NCBI RefSeq assembly: GCF_000526415.1
Contig: NZ_JAGA01000004.1
Location: forward strand, 1-64,000
DNA from: Kallotenue papyrolyticum
Lineage (GTDB): Bacteria > Chloroflexota > Chloroflexia > Chloroflexales > Kallotenuaceae
Reading direction: 5' to 3'
DNA length: 64,000 bases
A model generated the notes under the pieces. That model saw only the letters and a list, made by a program, of their open reading frames with translations, was not told the origin of the DNA and ran no database searches. Of this stretch, positions 33,672-42,721 are shown piece by piece. Positions within the stretch are counted from its first letter, which is position 1. The number at the start of each line of letters is the position of its first letter. The translations under genes and the position numbers were made by a program.

Positions 33672-34655
33672 ATGCAATCTACAGCATCGTCCTCCCTGTC
33701 GCCGCTGGCTACGCAAGTATTGACGCGCGCGCGCGAAGAATCGTTGCGCTATCGACAACGCATGGTCGGCAGCGAACATCTGCTGCTGGCCCTGCTGCTC
33801 ACGCCCGGATCGCTGGCCGGGCTGGTGCTGCAAAGTTTTGGCGTCACCGAAGCGCGCATGCGCGAAGCGGTGGAGCTGATCGCCGGACGCGGCACGCTGC
33901 GCTATGCAGCGGATGCCTCGGAGCATCCGCTGACGCAGCGGACCGGCGAGGCGCTCGAACTGGCCGGCTACCTGGCGCGCGCCTTCGGCCAGACGCAGGT
34001 ACAACCTGAGCATCTGCTGCTGGCACTACTCGAATTTCCGGGCAGCGCGGCGCTGGGCGTGCTTCAAACCCTGGGCATCGCACGCGAGTACCTGCGCGAT
34101 CGCACCTTCACCTTTATGGCCCAGCCCACGCCGCTGGCGATCCCCGACACGGCACGGCTGTCGCACCTCGATGCCCAGGGCCGCGCGCGGATGGTCGATG
34201 TCGGCGCCAAGCCGGAGACCGAGCGCGAAGCGATCGCGCGTGGCATGGTGCTGATGCAGCCCGCAACGCTACGCCTGATCACGTCCGGCGCGATCGCCAA
34301 AGGCGACGTGCTGGCCACAGCGCGCATCGCCGGGATCATGGCTGCCAAGCGCACCAGCGAGCTGATTCCGCTATGCCATCCACTGATGCTGACCCACGTC
34401 AGCGTCGAGTTGCAGCCCGATGCCGAGCGCAGCGCGATCCAGATCAGCGCAACCGTGCGTACACATGGGCGGACCGGCGTCGAGATGGAGGCGTTGACGG
34501 CAGTAACGGTCGCCGCGCTGACGATCTACGATATGTGCAAAGCCGTCGATCGCGGTATGCGTTTGAGCGAGATCCGCCTGGCTGAAAAGCGCGGTGGCAC
34601 AAGTGGAGCGCTCGTGCTGGAGCAGCCCGACGGGGCGCCGCAGGCGGCGGAGTGA
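33672..34655 (+). CDS. moaC: Clp-N domain fused to MoaC (cyclic pyranopterin phosphate synthase)
   Basis: One 327-residue frame joins two families. Residues 14-66 and 86-138 are two Clp-N repeats ([13 protein letters not shown]...[10 protein letters not shown] and [13 protein letters not shown]...[10 protein letters not shown]), as found at the N-terminus of ClpA/B/C. Residues 162-320 are a full MoaC, which makes cyclic pyranopterin phosphate for molybdenum cofactor. The residues matching the E. coli active site are kept: K210, H236 (LCHPLM), E271 and E273 (GVEMEAL), D287 and K290 (IYDMCK). Ordinary MoaC is about 160 residues. An internal ATG at residue 149 lacks a ribosome site. No other moa gene is nearby. 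Confidence 0.9.
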   Translation: MQSTASSSLSPLATQVLTRAREESLRYRQRMVGSEHLLLALLLTPGSLAGLVLQSFGVTEARMREAVELIAGRGTLRYAADASEHPLTQRTGEALELAGYLARAFGQTQVQPEHLLLALLEFPGSAALGVLQTLGIAREYLRDRTFTFMAQPTPLAIPDTARLSHLDAQGRARMVDVGAKPETEREAIARGMVLMQPATLRLITSGAIAKGDVLATARIAGIMAAKRTSELIPLCHPLMLTHVSVELQPDAERSAIQISATVRTHGRTGVEMEALTAVTVAALTIYDMCKAVDRGMRLSEIRLAEKRGGTSGALVLEQPDGAPQAAE

Positions 34656-34994
34656 GCAAGCAACAGCGCCGCGGCATCAACCGTCGGCGCTGCCAACCGC
34701 TCAGGGAGCGGCGATATCCGGCTCGAGGTTACAGGAGAGCACCGGCGGCGCTGGGACTGCGACGAACAACAAAGCTGGAACGATGGTTTGAACAACCGTC
34801 CAGGCGTAGATGCGGCGGCAACGGGGCCGGCTGTACAAACAGGGTACGGCGCGACTGCGACGAGCTAGAACGGTGCGGCAGGCTGCTCTCCAGTTCCTCG
34901 TAGCACGCCGTAGAGCATACCCCGTTGCGGCGCGCGCAGCAATCCGCCGATGGTCCTGTCCGGGGCAGGCTGCGGGTCCCGGCCGGTTGCGGAC
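34656..34994. other. Gene-free gap
   Basis: These 339 bases between the MoaC fusion and the convergent lipoprotein gene show no supported gene. Open frames here are short and Arg-rich, and I see no clear terminator, repeat or RNA. Confidence 0.5.
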
Positions 34995-35702
34995 TTATGG
35001 CGCACCCCGCGCGCTGATGCGCAGCGGCGTGAGCACGCCCGCCTGCCACCAACCCTCTACCACGACCGCGCCCCACACCACATCGCCCGCGCGCGTCAGG
35101 CGCGCCATCAACGCCTCGTCCGGCACCAGGGGCGCCAGCTTGATCTGCTGCGCATCGGACGTGGGCACACCCGCCGGCGAGACGCGATCGACCAGCAGCG
35201 CCTCGCCCGGACGCGCCAGCAGGACGCCTTCAACCCGTAGCGGCAAGCGATCGAGCGCCTGTGGATTAAGCGCCAGATTGGCAAGCGTGGTGCGCTCAGG
35301 GTGCAGCAGCTCCAGCCGCGTCGCCGCGAACTGATAGGGGTAGCGCTGCCCGGTGCCATAGGCGCCCGCCGGGCTGAGGCGGCCCGCGGCGCGCACCAGA
35401 ACCGGACCGGCACGCGCTGCGGTGGCGATCGCTGCCGGTGGTGGTTCGGCCAGCCAGACGGCAGCCGCCGGTGATGGATCGGCGCCACGGGCCAGCACGC
35501 GCGTCCCGTCGCGCACCACCAGCAGCGCGATCAGCTCAAGCTGCTGACCGCTCCAGCGTGGAAGCTCCCCGAGCAGCGCCGGCAGCGGCACGACTACCGG
35601 GGTCGGCAGCGGCGTGGCCTGCGCGAGCGGCGGTGAGGGCAGTGCGCCACACCCGGTCAGCCAGAGGTTGAGCAGCAGGCCGGCCGCGGAAAGCATACGC
35701 AT
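34995..35702 (-). CDS. Hypothetical lipoprotein
   Basis: 235-residue exported protein with a lipobox (MLSAAGLLLNLWLTGCG, Cys at about 18) and then a Pro/Thr-rich linker. The rest is Ala/Leu-rich with an OB-like alternation of strands (VLVRAAGRLSPAG, LPLRVEGVLLARPGEALLVDRV) and no recognised family. Two in-frame ATGs lie at 35702 and 35696. A promoter-like TGGTAGCAT ends six bases before the first, suggesting a leaderless mRNA. Confidence 0.72.
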   Translation of the reverse strand: MRMLSAAGLLLNLWLTGCGALPSPPLAQATPLPTPVVVPLPALLGELPRWSGQQLELIALLVVRDGTRVLARGADPSPAAAVWLAEPPPAAIATAARAGPVLVRAAGRLSPAGAYGTGQRYPYQFAATRLELLHPERTTLANLALNPQALDRLPLRVEGVLLARPGEALLVDRVSPAGVPTSDAQQIKLAPLVPDEALMARLTRAGDVVWGAVVVEGWWQAGVLTPLRISARGAP

Positions 35703-35708
35703 GGCCGC

Positions 35709-35717
35709 ATGCTACCA
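35709..35717 (-). promoter_or_regulatory. Extended -10 promoter, possibly leaderless
   Basis: Minus-strand TGGTAGCAT lies six bases before the lipoprotein ATG at 35702 and 12 before the one at 35696. Confidence 0.4.
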
Positions 35718-35842
35718 CAGCCGCACCGGCCGTGCAACGCCACTGCGAGAGCTTCGCGCGCCCCTTTGAGAGCTTTTGACAGGTTTCGTGCGGCCGGCTG
35801 CGCCGGCCTGCCTGGTAGAATGGAACCAGTAGACCTGGTTTG

Positions 35843-35851
35843 TGGTATTCT
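35843..35851 (+). promoter_or_regulatory. Extended -10 promoter of the HMG-CoA reductase gene
   Basis: TGGTATTCT lies 22 bases before the ATG at 35874, with AGAGAAGG in between as the ribosome site. Confidence 0.45.
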
Positions 35852-35873
35852 TCACAAGCGAACAGAGAAGGCT

Positions 35874-37172
35874 ATGGGTACCAAAAACTCGCGCATCGCC
35901 GGGTTCTACCAGCTCACGCCCGAGCAACGCCTGCAGGCGGTCCAGGCTTTTGACGGACTGCACCAAGCTGAGGTGGAAGTCCTGCGGGGCGGGCGGGGGG
36001 TGCTCTCGGTCGAACGCGCCGACAAAATGATCGAAAACGTGATCGGTACGTTTGAACTGCCGTTGGGCATTGCCACCAACTTCCAGATCAACGGCGAAGA
36101 CAAACTGATCCCCATGGCGGTTGAAGAGCCGTCGATCGTCGCGGGCGCATCGTTTGCCGCCAAACTGGCGCGCGCCGGTGGTGGCTTTCGCACCTCCAGC
36201 ACCCGCTCGCTGATGATCGGCCAGGTCCAGTTGGTCAACGTGCCGGACGTGGACGCCGCACGCACGGCGATCCTCAGCCACAAGGCCGAGATTCTGGCCA
36301 CCGCCAACGCGCAGAGCACAGCGCTGGTCAAACTCGGCGGCGGTGCGGAGGATGTCGAAGTCCACTTCTTCCCCAGCTCGCCGACCGGCCCGCTGCTGAT
36401 CGTGCACCTGGTGGTGGACTGCCTGGACGCCATGGGCGCCAATGCGATCAACTCCATGGCCGAAGCAGTCGCCCCCCTGCTGGAGCGGCTTACGCGTGGG
36501 CGCGCCTACCTGCGTATTTTGTCCAACCTGAGCGATCGGCGGCTGGCTAAGGCCGTGGCAGTGCTGACACCCGAAGCCCTGGCGCGGCCCGATATGAGCG
36601 GTGAAGCGGTGATCGAGGGCATGCTGCACGCCTATGCCTTTGCCGCCGTCGATCCCTACCGCGCCACCACCCACAACAAGGGCATTCTGAACGGCATCGA
36701 TCCGGTGCTGATCGCCACCGGCCAGGACTGGCGCGCCGTCGAAGCGGGCGCGCATGCCTATGCCGCGCGCAGCGGACGCTATACCTCGCTGAGCCGCTGG
36801 TACCGCGACGAGCAGGGCAACCTGGTGGGCGAGCTGGAAATGCCGCTGGCCGTGGGTATTGTCGGCGGCGCGACCAAAGTGCATCCCGCGGCGCAGGCCG
36901 CGCTCAAGCTCCTGGGCGTGACCTCGGCACGGCAACTGGCCGAGATCTGCGTGGCTGCCGGCCTGGCCTCCAACATCGCCGCCATGCGCGCGCTGGCGAC
37001 CGAGGGTATCCAGCAGGGGCATATGGCGTTGCATGCCCGCCAGATCGCGATGAGTGTTGGCGCGACGGGACAGCTCGTCGATCTGATCGCCGAGCAGATG
37101 GTGCGCGAGCGCACTATCAAACCGGCGCGCGCGGCTGAGCTGCTCCGCGAACTGACCAACGTCTTCGTGTGA
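35874..37172 (+). CDS. mvaA: Hydroxymethylglutaryl-CoA reductase, class II
   Basis: 432-residue enzyme linking HMG-CoA and mevalonate. The class II signature includes ENVIGTFELPLGIATNF, the catalytic Glu loop AVEEPSIVAGASFAAKLAR, IDPYRATTHNKGILNG-type Lys region (here VDPYRATTHNKGILNG), the Asp motif DCLDAMGANAINSMAE, and LEMPLAVGIVGGATKVHP. The C-terminal His of GHMALHARQ is present. Class II enzymes serve degradation or synthesis; with the polyprenyl synthase at 41574 a biosynthetic mevalonate route is likely but the other mevalonate genes are not in this window. Confidence 0.94.
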   Translation: MGTKNSRIAGFYQLTPEQRLQAVQAFDGLHQAEVEVLRGGRGVLSVERADKMIENVIGTFELPLGIATNFQINGEDKLIPMAVEEPSIVAGASFAAKLARAGGGFRTSSTRSLMIGQVQLVNVPDVDAARTAILSHKAEILATANAQSTALVKLGGGAEDVEVHFFPSSPTGPLLIVHLVVDCLDAMGANAINSMAEAVAPLLERLTRGRAYLRILSNLSDRRLAKAVAVLTPEALARPDMSGEAVIEGMLHAYAFAAVDPYRATTHNKGILNGIDPVLIATGQDWRAVEAGAHAYAARSGRYTSLSRWYRDEQGNLVGELEMPLAVGIVGGATKVHPAAQAALKLLGVTSARQLAEICVAAGLASNIAAMRALATEGIQQGHMALHARQIAMSVGATGQLVDLIAEQMVRERTIKPARAAELLRELTNVFV

Positions 37173-37193
37173 CGTGCTCCCATCCTCCAGCGC

Positions 37194-37229
37194 CAACAGG
37201 GCGAGGCGTTGCCTCGCCCTGTTGCTTTG
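37194..37229 (+). terminator. Terminator of mvaA
   Basis: CAACAGGGCGAGGC and GCCTCGCCCTGTTG form a perfect 14-bp stem with loop GTT, 21 bases after the stop, followed by CTTTG. Confidence 0.75.
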
Positions 37230-37346
37230 ACGGCGCGCAAGCTTCCGTGATCTTCCCTCCCGCTACGCATTGATCAAGCACATGCGACTCACACCACGCC
37301 TGTGAGTCCCGCGGCGACGCCGATATGCGTCGCAAGGAGGCAAGTC

Positions 37347-38378
37347 ATGCTGCGCATCTGTATGCAGGTGGCGGACTTCATCGAACAGGAGGTGATCGTC
37401 TGGCTGGAGCGTATCATTCAGGTGATCGAGCGTGTTTGCCGCACGGTGACGGAGCAGATCGAGCAGTGGCAAAAACGGTTCGAACAACGCTGCGAGCAGG
37501 TGCGGCGGCAGGTCTGCCGCTGGCTACCCTGGCCGCTCAACAAACTCTGCGACTGGGTCACCGAAACCGTCTGCAAGCTGGTCGAAGTCTGGGTTAAGAT
37601 CATCGTCACGGTGGTCAAAACCGTCTGCGAGATCGTCACCTCGTTCATCAAGGTCTGGACGCGCGTGGTGCTGACAATCGTGGTCAGCGTGCTGCGCATT
37701 GTCTGCTTCATCGTTGATTTCATCATCAACTGGATCAAGATCATCTTCTGGGCGATCGTCGGCCTGCCCGAGTTTTTGCTCTGTCTGCTCGGCCTGCGCA
37801 TCCGCAAGCACCTGCACGTCTGCGTGACGGTGCTGGCCGATCGCGAGGGACGCCCAGTGGTGGACAATGCGCATGTCTCGGAGGTGCTGCGTGAGGCAAC
37901 GCGCATCATCAGCGAGCGCATGAATGTGCGCGTCCACGAACATGGGCGCAAGCTGGTGCGCGTGCCCGACGAACAATTGGACGTTACCGCTTGCAACGCC
38001 GGTCAGCTTTTCTCATCCGAGGCGATCGATCTGACCAGCCAGGGCGAGCGGCGTGGTCGCTTCGGCGAGATTCTGGGCTGCGGCGACAACCTGGTCGATC
38101 AGGCCCAGGAGCTGATCCACGACGTGCTCAACATCATCTTTATTCGTGATATCCGCGAGGGTGATGACGTCGGCTGCCATATCCCCGGCACCGACTATGT
38201 GATCATCGACCGCAACGCGGACGGGCTGGTGCTGGCACACGAGATTGGCCATGCCGGCGATCTGTGGCACGTCAGCCAGCGCGACAATCTGATGAACCAT
38301 TTCACCGGCGGCGATCGCGTGCACGCCTGGCAGCAGTGCATCTTTCGCCGCTCACGCTTTGTGGTGTACGCGCCATGA
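37347..38378 (+). CDS. Metzincin-like protein with amphipathic N-terminal repeats
   Basis: 343 residues, no family recognised as a whole. Residues 1-150 are long helices rich in Val/Ile/Trp with cysteines recurring in VC pairs (IERVCRTV, ETVCKLVEVWV, KTVCEIVTSFI, LRIVCFIVDFI), and could be amphipathic or membrane-embedded. Residues 155-343 look like a protease domain with the zinc motif HEIGHAGDLWH (298-308) and a Met-turn-like NLMNH. The metzincin consensus has Gly where this has Asp at position 8. AAGGAGG precedes the ATG. It overlaps the next small gene by four bases. Peptidase activity is an inference. Confidence 0.72.
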   Translation: MLRICMQVADFIEQEVIVWLERIIQVIERVCRTVTEQIEQWQKRFEQRCEQVRRQVCRWLPWPLNKLCDWVTETVCKLVEVWVKIIVTVVKTVCEIVTSFIKVWTRVVLTIVVSVLRIVCFIVDFIINWIKIIFWAIVGLPEFLLCLLGLRIRKHLHVCVTVLADREGRPVVDNAHVSEVLREATRIISERMNVRVHEHGRKLVRVPDEQLDVTACNAGQLFSSEAIDLTSQGERRGRFGEILGCGDNLVDQAQELIHDVLNIIFIRDIREGDDVGCHIPGTDYVIIDRNADGLVLAHEIGHAGDLWHVSQRDNLMNHFTGGDRVHAWQQCIFRRSRFVVYAP

Positions 38379-38530
38379 ACCCACATACCGATCACGATAC
38401 ATGGGCCCGCGCCGCGCGTCCGGCGCACTGCGCCCGCTGCTACGCCTCGGCGCTGATCACGCCGCTGGTGCTGGCCTGGGGTACGCTGGCCAGCCTGCGC
38501 TGGTTGGTGCGCCGCCTGCGCCGAGCATAA
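38375..38530 (+). CDS. Small membrane protein
   Basis: 51-residue product that begins inside the stop codon of the metzincin-like gene (ATGA overlap), so translation is probably coupled. The N-terminal half has a CARC pair of cysteines; the C-terminal half is one hydrophobic helix (ALITPLVLAWGTLASLRWLV) ending in RRLRRA, a positive-inside tail. The overlap suggests a partner or regulator of the upstream protein. The call rests on overlap and composition only. Confidence 0.55.
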   Translation: MNPHTDHDTWARAARPAHCARCYASALITPLVLAWGTLASLRWLVRRLRRA

Positions 38531-38552
38531 CCACGTGAGCCGGCCTGCCAGG

Positions 38553-38588
38553 CCGACGGCGCGACCACCTGTCTGCCCGCGCCGTCGG
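38553..38588. terminator. Bidirectional hairpin
   Basis: CCGACGGCGCG and CGCGCCGTCGG form an 11-bp stem with a 14-base loop between the small membrane gene and the convergent solute-binding protein gene. No T-run. Confidence 0.5.
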
Positions 38589-40331
38589 CTACTGCAGATA
38601 CCAGGTTTCGATGTCCCACAGGTAGCGCGGCGAGTCGAGCGGGATCGGTCCGGCCTTGCGCTGCACGCGCGCGCTGAGCACCACCGGCAGACGATCGGTC
38701 CACAGCAGCAGGTAGGGCAGCTCGCGCGCTAGGACGCTCTGCGCTTGAGCGATCAGTTGAGCGCGCGCCTCGGGATCATAGCTGCGGCGCGCCGCTTCGG
38801 CCGCCGCATCATACTCCGGGTTGCTGAAGCCGCCCACGTTGCGCAGGCCGGTGCGCGGATCGCCCTCGCCCTGCCAGATGCGCGAGGAGTGAAACAGCGC
38901 AAAATCGTCGGGATCGTAGAAGCGGTTGGTGGCAAAGCCGGCGGTGTTGGGCGCGTTGACCCAGCTCCCCAGCAGCAGGTCGAAGTCGTAGGGCGGCGCG
39001 AGTTTGGCCAGGATCACGGTGTCGAAATTGGCCGGCGTGACCTCGAGCTGCATGCCGATCCCCGCCGCCGCTTCGGCGATGCGCTGTGCGGCCAGCACAC
39101 GGCGGGGATCATCGCCCCGCACCCAGAGGCGCGCCGTGAGGCGCTGCCCGTCCTTAACGCGCACGCCGTCCGCTCCCGGCAGCCAGCCGGCCTCGTCCAG
39201 CAGCCGCGCTGCGGCGGCCGGATCGGGCGGCAGCGCCGGCAGATCGGCAGGGTAGGCCCAAGCGGCGCGCGAGACGGTGGTGGCGATCGGCAGGCCGCGC
39301 CCGTTGGTAACCTCGGCGACCAACGCCGGCACATCCACGGCGCGTGCCAGGGCTGCGCGCAGACGCTGGTCGGCAAACAGGCGACCCTGGCGCACGTTAA
39401 AGACTACGCCATACCAGCCGTTCTCGGGATACGCACCGCTGCGCAGACCGGAGGCATCGTCGAAGGCGGGCGTGTCGTCCACCCCAAACTCGGCCCCCAG
39501 CAGGCGGCCATCGCGCAGCGCCTGCTCGGCGACCGCCGCGTCGGGCGCGACGATCAGCGCCACCTGTTCCAGGTTGGGCGCGCCGGCGAAGTAGGACTCG
39601 TTGCGCAGAAAGACGATCGCCTCGTTGGGCGTGCGCCGGTCGAGTTTGAACGGCCCGCTGCCGACCGGCTCGCTCCAGAAGTTGAGCTGCGCGAGCTGTT
39701 CCGGCGTACGGTTCTGGAGGCGATGGCGCGGCAGGATCGGCACGGCCAGCTCGGCCAGCAGCGGCGCGTATGGCTGCGTCAGCGAGATCACCACCGTATC
39801 GCTCAACGGCGCGCGCACCTGGCCGATAACCGCGCGCAGATCAAAGAGCAGCGCGTTGGTCGGGGTGATCGTGCGCAGCGTGTTGAGCGTCCAGGTCACA
39901 TCATCTACGGTGAGCGGCTCGCCGTCGTGCCAACGCACGTCGCTACGCAGCGTAAAGGTGATCAATCCGCCGTTGGGCGCTACCTCCCAGCCTGCCGCCA
40001 GGTCGGGCCGGGGCCGCAAGCGATCGTCAAGCTCGACCAGGCCGTTATACATCAGCTCGGCAACCAACTCCTCGCCACGGCTGCGCAGGTCCCATGGTTT
40101 TAGATCGGGCACGTCCGCCGCCAGACGCAGTGTGAGCTGCCCACCCTGCGGCACGTCCGGCGTGGGCGTGGCCGGCGCCGGCGTGGGCGTGGCCGGCGCT
40201 GCGGGCGGCGCGGCAGCGGTAGTGGGCGTCGGCGTCGGCAGCGGCTCGGCGATGGCACAGGCAGTCAGCAGGCCAATCAGCGCCAGCGTCAGGCCGGCAG
40301 CGATGACAAAGACGCGGCGTAGCTCGTGCAT
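38589..40331 (-). CDS. ABC transporter substrate-binding lipoprotein, family 5
   Basis: 580-residue extracytoplasmic peptide/nickel-type binding protein. It has a signal with lipobox LLTACA (Cys about 25), then a Thr/Pro/Ala linker, then the SBP_bac_5 fold (VAELMYNGLVELDDRLRPRPDLAAGWEV, FTLRSDVRWHDGEPLTVDDV, VGSGPFKLDRR). The ATG at 40331 sits just ahead of the signal peptide, with a weak GGGGA site. No permease or ATPase genes are adjacent, so it is an orphan. The ligand is unknown. Confidence 0.9.
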   Translation of the reverse strand: MHELRRVFVIAAGLTLALIGLLTACAIAEPLPTPTPTTAAAPPAAPATPTPAPATPTPDVPQGGQLTLRLAADVPDLKPWDLRSRGEELVAELMYNGLVELDDRLRPRPDLAAGWEVAPNGGLITFTLRSDVRWHDGEPLTVDDVTWTLNTLRTITPTNALLFDLRAVIGQVRAPLSDTVVISLTQPYAPLLAELAVPILPRHRLQNRTPEQLAQLNFWSEPVGSGPFKLDRRTPNEAIVFLRNESYFAGAPNLEQVALIVAPDAAVAEQALRDGRLLGAEFGVDDTPAFDDASGLRSGAYPENGWYGVVFNVRQGRLFADQRLRAALARAVDVPALVAEVTNGRGLPIATTVSRAAWAYPADLPALPPDPAAAARLLDEAGWLPGADGVRVKDGQRLTARLWVRGDDPRRVLAAQRIAEAAAGIGMQLEVTPANFDTVILAKLAPPYDFDLLLGSWVNAPNTAGFATNRFYDPDDFALFHSSRIWQGEGDPRTGLRNVGGFSNPEYDAAAEAARRSYDPEARAQLIAQAQSVLARELPYLLLWTDRLPVVLSARVQRKAGPIPLDSPRYLWDIETWYLQ

Positions 40332-40380
40332 AGTCTGTCTATCCCCGCGAAGTCGGAGCGCGTGCCATGGCGCGCATCGG

Positions 40381-41577
40381 CTACCGGATTGTACCGTACA
40401 GCTCAAGATGCCGCGCGGCGATGGCCGGCCAGGTGAAGGCCGCCGCCAGACTGCGCGCGCCGGCGCTCAGGCGCGCGCGCAGCCGCTCATCGGCAGCCAG
40501 GCGTTCAATCGCGTCGCGCAACGCCTGGGGCTCGGGCGTGGGCAGCAGCAGCGCGTGCCGGCCATCCTGCAACGGCGGATCGAGCGGCACGCCGGGCGCG
40601 GTGGTGATCGTCGGGCAGCCGTGCGTCAGCGCCGCCAGCAGACTGCCGCGCCGGTAGGATGCGCCATCCGCGAAGGGCAGAACCACCAGATCGGCGGCCA
40701 GCAGATGCGCCGAAACCTCATGCGACGGGAGCGCGCCGGTCACCAGCACCCGCCGGCGCAGATCGCCGTCGATCAGCGGCTGGAGTTCGCGCGCATAGCG
40801 CTGGTCGTCCGGCTGGGGCGCGTCGCCGCCGATGATTAGCAGACGGAAGCGGGCCGGCAGATCACGCACGGCCAGCAGCAGCTCGCGCAGGCCCTTGCTG
40901 CGGCTAAGCAGCCCGAAGTAGGCGATCAGCACCTCGGCGGGCGCGACGTTCAGGCGCTGCCGCACCACACCGCGATGCGGCGCCTGGCGCGGCGGCACGA
41001 TGTTGCTGGCGATGGGGATCACCTGCACCGGTGTGGGCAGCGCGCGCCGCGGCGTGAACAGCGCGCGGCTGGGCCGTGCGTTGCCGGCGAGACGTTGCGC
41101 GTCCTCGGCGTTGGTGACGACCAACGCATCGGCATCGGCCAGCAGCCGCCAGGTGACCCAGTGGCGCAGGCGGTCGGCTTTGGGCAGCAGGTAGGGCACG
41201 CGCAGATCGTGCATGGTGACGACAATGCGGGGGCGTTGCCGCACGCGGCGCAGACGCCAGGGCAGCAGATTGATCGCCGGATGCATGGCGTACGCGCCGG
41301 TCTGGTATTGGAGGTGCACGATCTCGGGCTGGACGGCGGCGATCGCCCGCTGCGCGGCGCGCCAGAGCGACCAGCCCGTACCGCGCAACCAGGGCAGCAC
41401 CATGGCGTCATCCTCCGTGGTCTGCGCAAGGGACGCCGCAGTTGTGGCGGTCAGCACCGCCACGCGCTGCCCCTGCGCGATCAGGGCCCGTCCCAACTGG
41501 CGCGTGTAGTCGCCGACGCCACCCACGGCGGGCGGGTATTCGGCGCTGAGCAGCAGGATCGTCAGCGAATGGGTCAT
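40381..41577 (-). CDS. Glycosyltransferase family 4
   Basis: 398-residue GT-B enzyme transferring a sugar from a nucleotide donor. The N-terminal domain has the acceptor-side loop YPPAVGGVGDYTRQLG; the C-terminal domain has IAYFGLLSRSKGLRELLLAV, RFRLLIIGGDAP, and VSAHLLAADLVVLPFADGASYRRGSLLAAL, where the donor-site Glu of the usual ExxxxE is replaced by a Gly/Ser-rich stretch. It overlaps the polyprenyl synthase by four bases, hinting at a lipid-linked or carotenoid glycoside acceptor. This is inference. Confidence 0.87.
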   Translation of the reverse strand: MTHSLTILLLSAEYPPAVGGVGDYTRQLGRALIAQGQRVAVLTATTAASLAQTTEDDAMVLPWLRGTGWSLWRAAQRAIAAVQPEIVHLQYQTGAYAMHPAINLLPWRLRRVRQRPRIVVTMHDLRVPYLLPKADRLRHWVTWRLLADADALVVTNAEDAQRLAGNARPSRALFTPRRALPTPVQVIPIASNIVPPRQAPHRGVVRQRLNVAPAEVLIAYFGLLSRSKGLRELLLAVRDLPARFRLLIIGGDAPQPDDQRYARELQPLIDGDLRRRVLVTGALPSHEVSAHLLAADLVVLPFADGASYRRGSLLAALTHGCPTITTAPGVPLDPPLQDGRHALLLPTPEPQALRDAIERLAADERLRARLSAGARSLAAAFTWPAIAARHLELYGTIR

Positions 41578-42599
41578 GCCGTGCGATCGAGCAGGCCGCG
41601 CGCGACCTGCCGCAGATCCTCCAAGGCTGCCACATCGCTCGGCACGACGCGATCCAGCGCCTGCATCGCGCGCGCGTATTCCTGACGCGCCAGCCCTTCG
41701 ACATAGGCACGCGCGCCGGTGCGCTCCAGGATCGCCAGCAGCTCGTGCAGATCGGCCTGCGACAGCTCAGGCTGCCGGTAGAGCGTCACGAAGCGCTCAT
41801 GATCGTCCGCGCTCGCCTGCGCCAGAGTATGGATCACCGGCAGACTCATCTTCCGCTGCACCAGATCGGCGGCGAAGGGCTTGCCCGTCACCGCGGGCGT
41901 GCCCCAGATATCCAGGAGATCGTCCTGCATCTGGAAGGCCAGGCCCAGCGCCTCGCCGAACTGCCAGAGCGCGGCGATCTGCTGCGCATCGTCGGTGGCC
42001 AGTTGCGCGCCCAGGCCGGTTGCCGCCGCGGCCAGCATCGCGGTCTTGCCGCGGATCATGCGCAGGTAGGCGGCTTCCGACACATCGAAGCGTCCCTCGG
42101 CGGCCAGGTCAAGGTACTGACCCTCGCAGATACACAGGATCGTCTCCTCGAAGTCGCGCAGAATGCGCAGCACCCGCTCGGCGGGCACGCCCACATCGCT
42201 GAGGCGATGGATCGCACGGTGGGCCAGCGCGAACATGCCATCGCCGGCGTTGATGCCTTGCGCCAGGCCCCAGCGGCGCCAGACGGTGACGCGTCCGCGA
42301 CGCGTGGCGCTGTTATCTTCGATATCGTCGTGAATCAGCGAAAAGTCGTGCAGCAACTGAATGCCGGCCGCCAGCGGCAGCGCCTGTTCGTCGCGCCCGC
42401 CGAAGACACGATTGGCCAGCACCACCAGGACCGGCCGTAGCAGCTTGCCGCTGTTGGCCTGGGTGGGCTGCAACTGATCGTCGAGCCAGCCGAGGTGATA
42501 CTGCATCATCGCGTAGAACGGCGCGACAATCGCGTCGCTCGGCGGAAAGCTGGCGCGCATGGCCGCCTGAATCTGCTGGTGAAGCTCGGACAGGTTCAT
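41574..42599 (-). CDS. Polyprenyl diphosphate synthase (trans-isoprenyl family)
   Basis: 341-residue prenyltransferase that extends allylic diphosphates with isopentenyl diphosphate. Both aspartate motifs are present: the first as LIHDDIEDNSATRRG (about 97-110), the second as FQMQDDLLDIWG (about 220-231). The first motif is DDxxD with two spacing residues, as in long-chain or archaeal-type enzymes. The product length cannot be read by eye. ATG at 42599 is followed downstream by an ATGA overlap with the glycosyltransferase. Confidence 0.92.
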   Translation of the reverse strand: MNLSELHQQIQAAMRASFPPSDAIVAPFYAMMQYHLGWLDDQLQPTQANSGKLLRPVLVVLANRVFGGRDEQALPLAAGIQLLHDFSLIHDDIEDNSATRRGRVTVWRRWGLAQGINAGDGMFALAHRAIHRLSDVGVPAERVLRILRDFEETILCICEGQYLDLAAEGRFDVSEAAYLRMIRGKTAMLAAAATGLGAQLATDDAQQIAALWQFGEALGLAFQMQDDLLDIWGTPAVTGKPFAADLVQRKMSLPVIHTLAQASADDHERFVTLYRQPELSQADLHELLAILERTGARAYVEGLARQEYARAMQALDRVVPSDVAALEDLRQVARGLLDRTA

Positions 42600-42659
42600 A
42601 GGTGCTCCTGTAGGTAGCGGGCAGCTCACAGCTTGTAATGCGGTCGTAATCCCACATGC

Positions 42660-42688
42660 TCCACAAGCGCAGCACGACTCAGTACACT
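42660..42688 (+). promoter_or_regulatory. Promoter of the BlaI-family gene
   Basis: TCCACA, 17-base spacer, TACACT (42683-42688). The -10 lies 33 bases before the ATG and has no TG extension. Confidence 0.45.
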
Positions 42689-42721
42689 AAAGTCTGCAAC
42701 TCTCGCTGAGGAGTCGCTGTT

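Noticed and set aside
34652-34903. 83-codon frame starting GTG after the MoaC fusion
   Set aside because: Arg-rich, no ribosome site of its own and no recognisable features.
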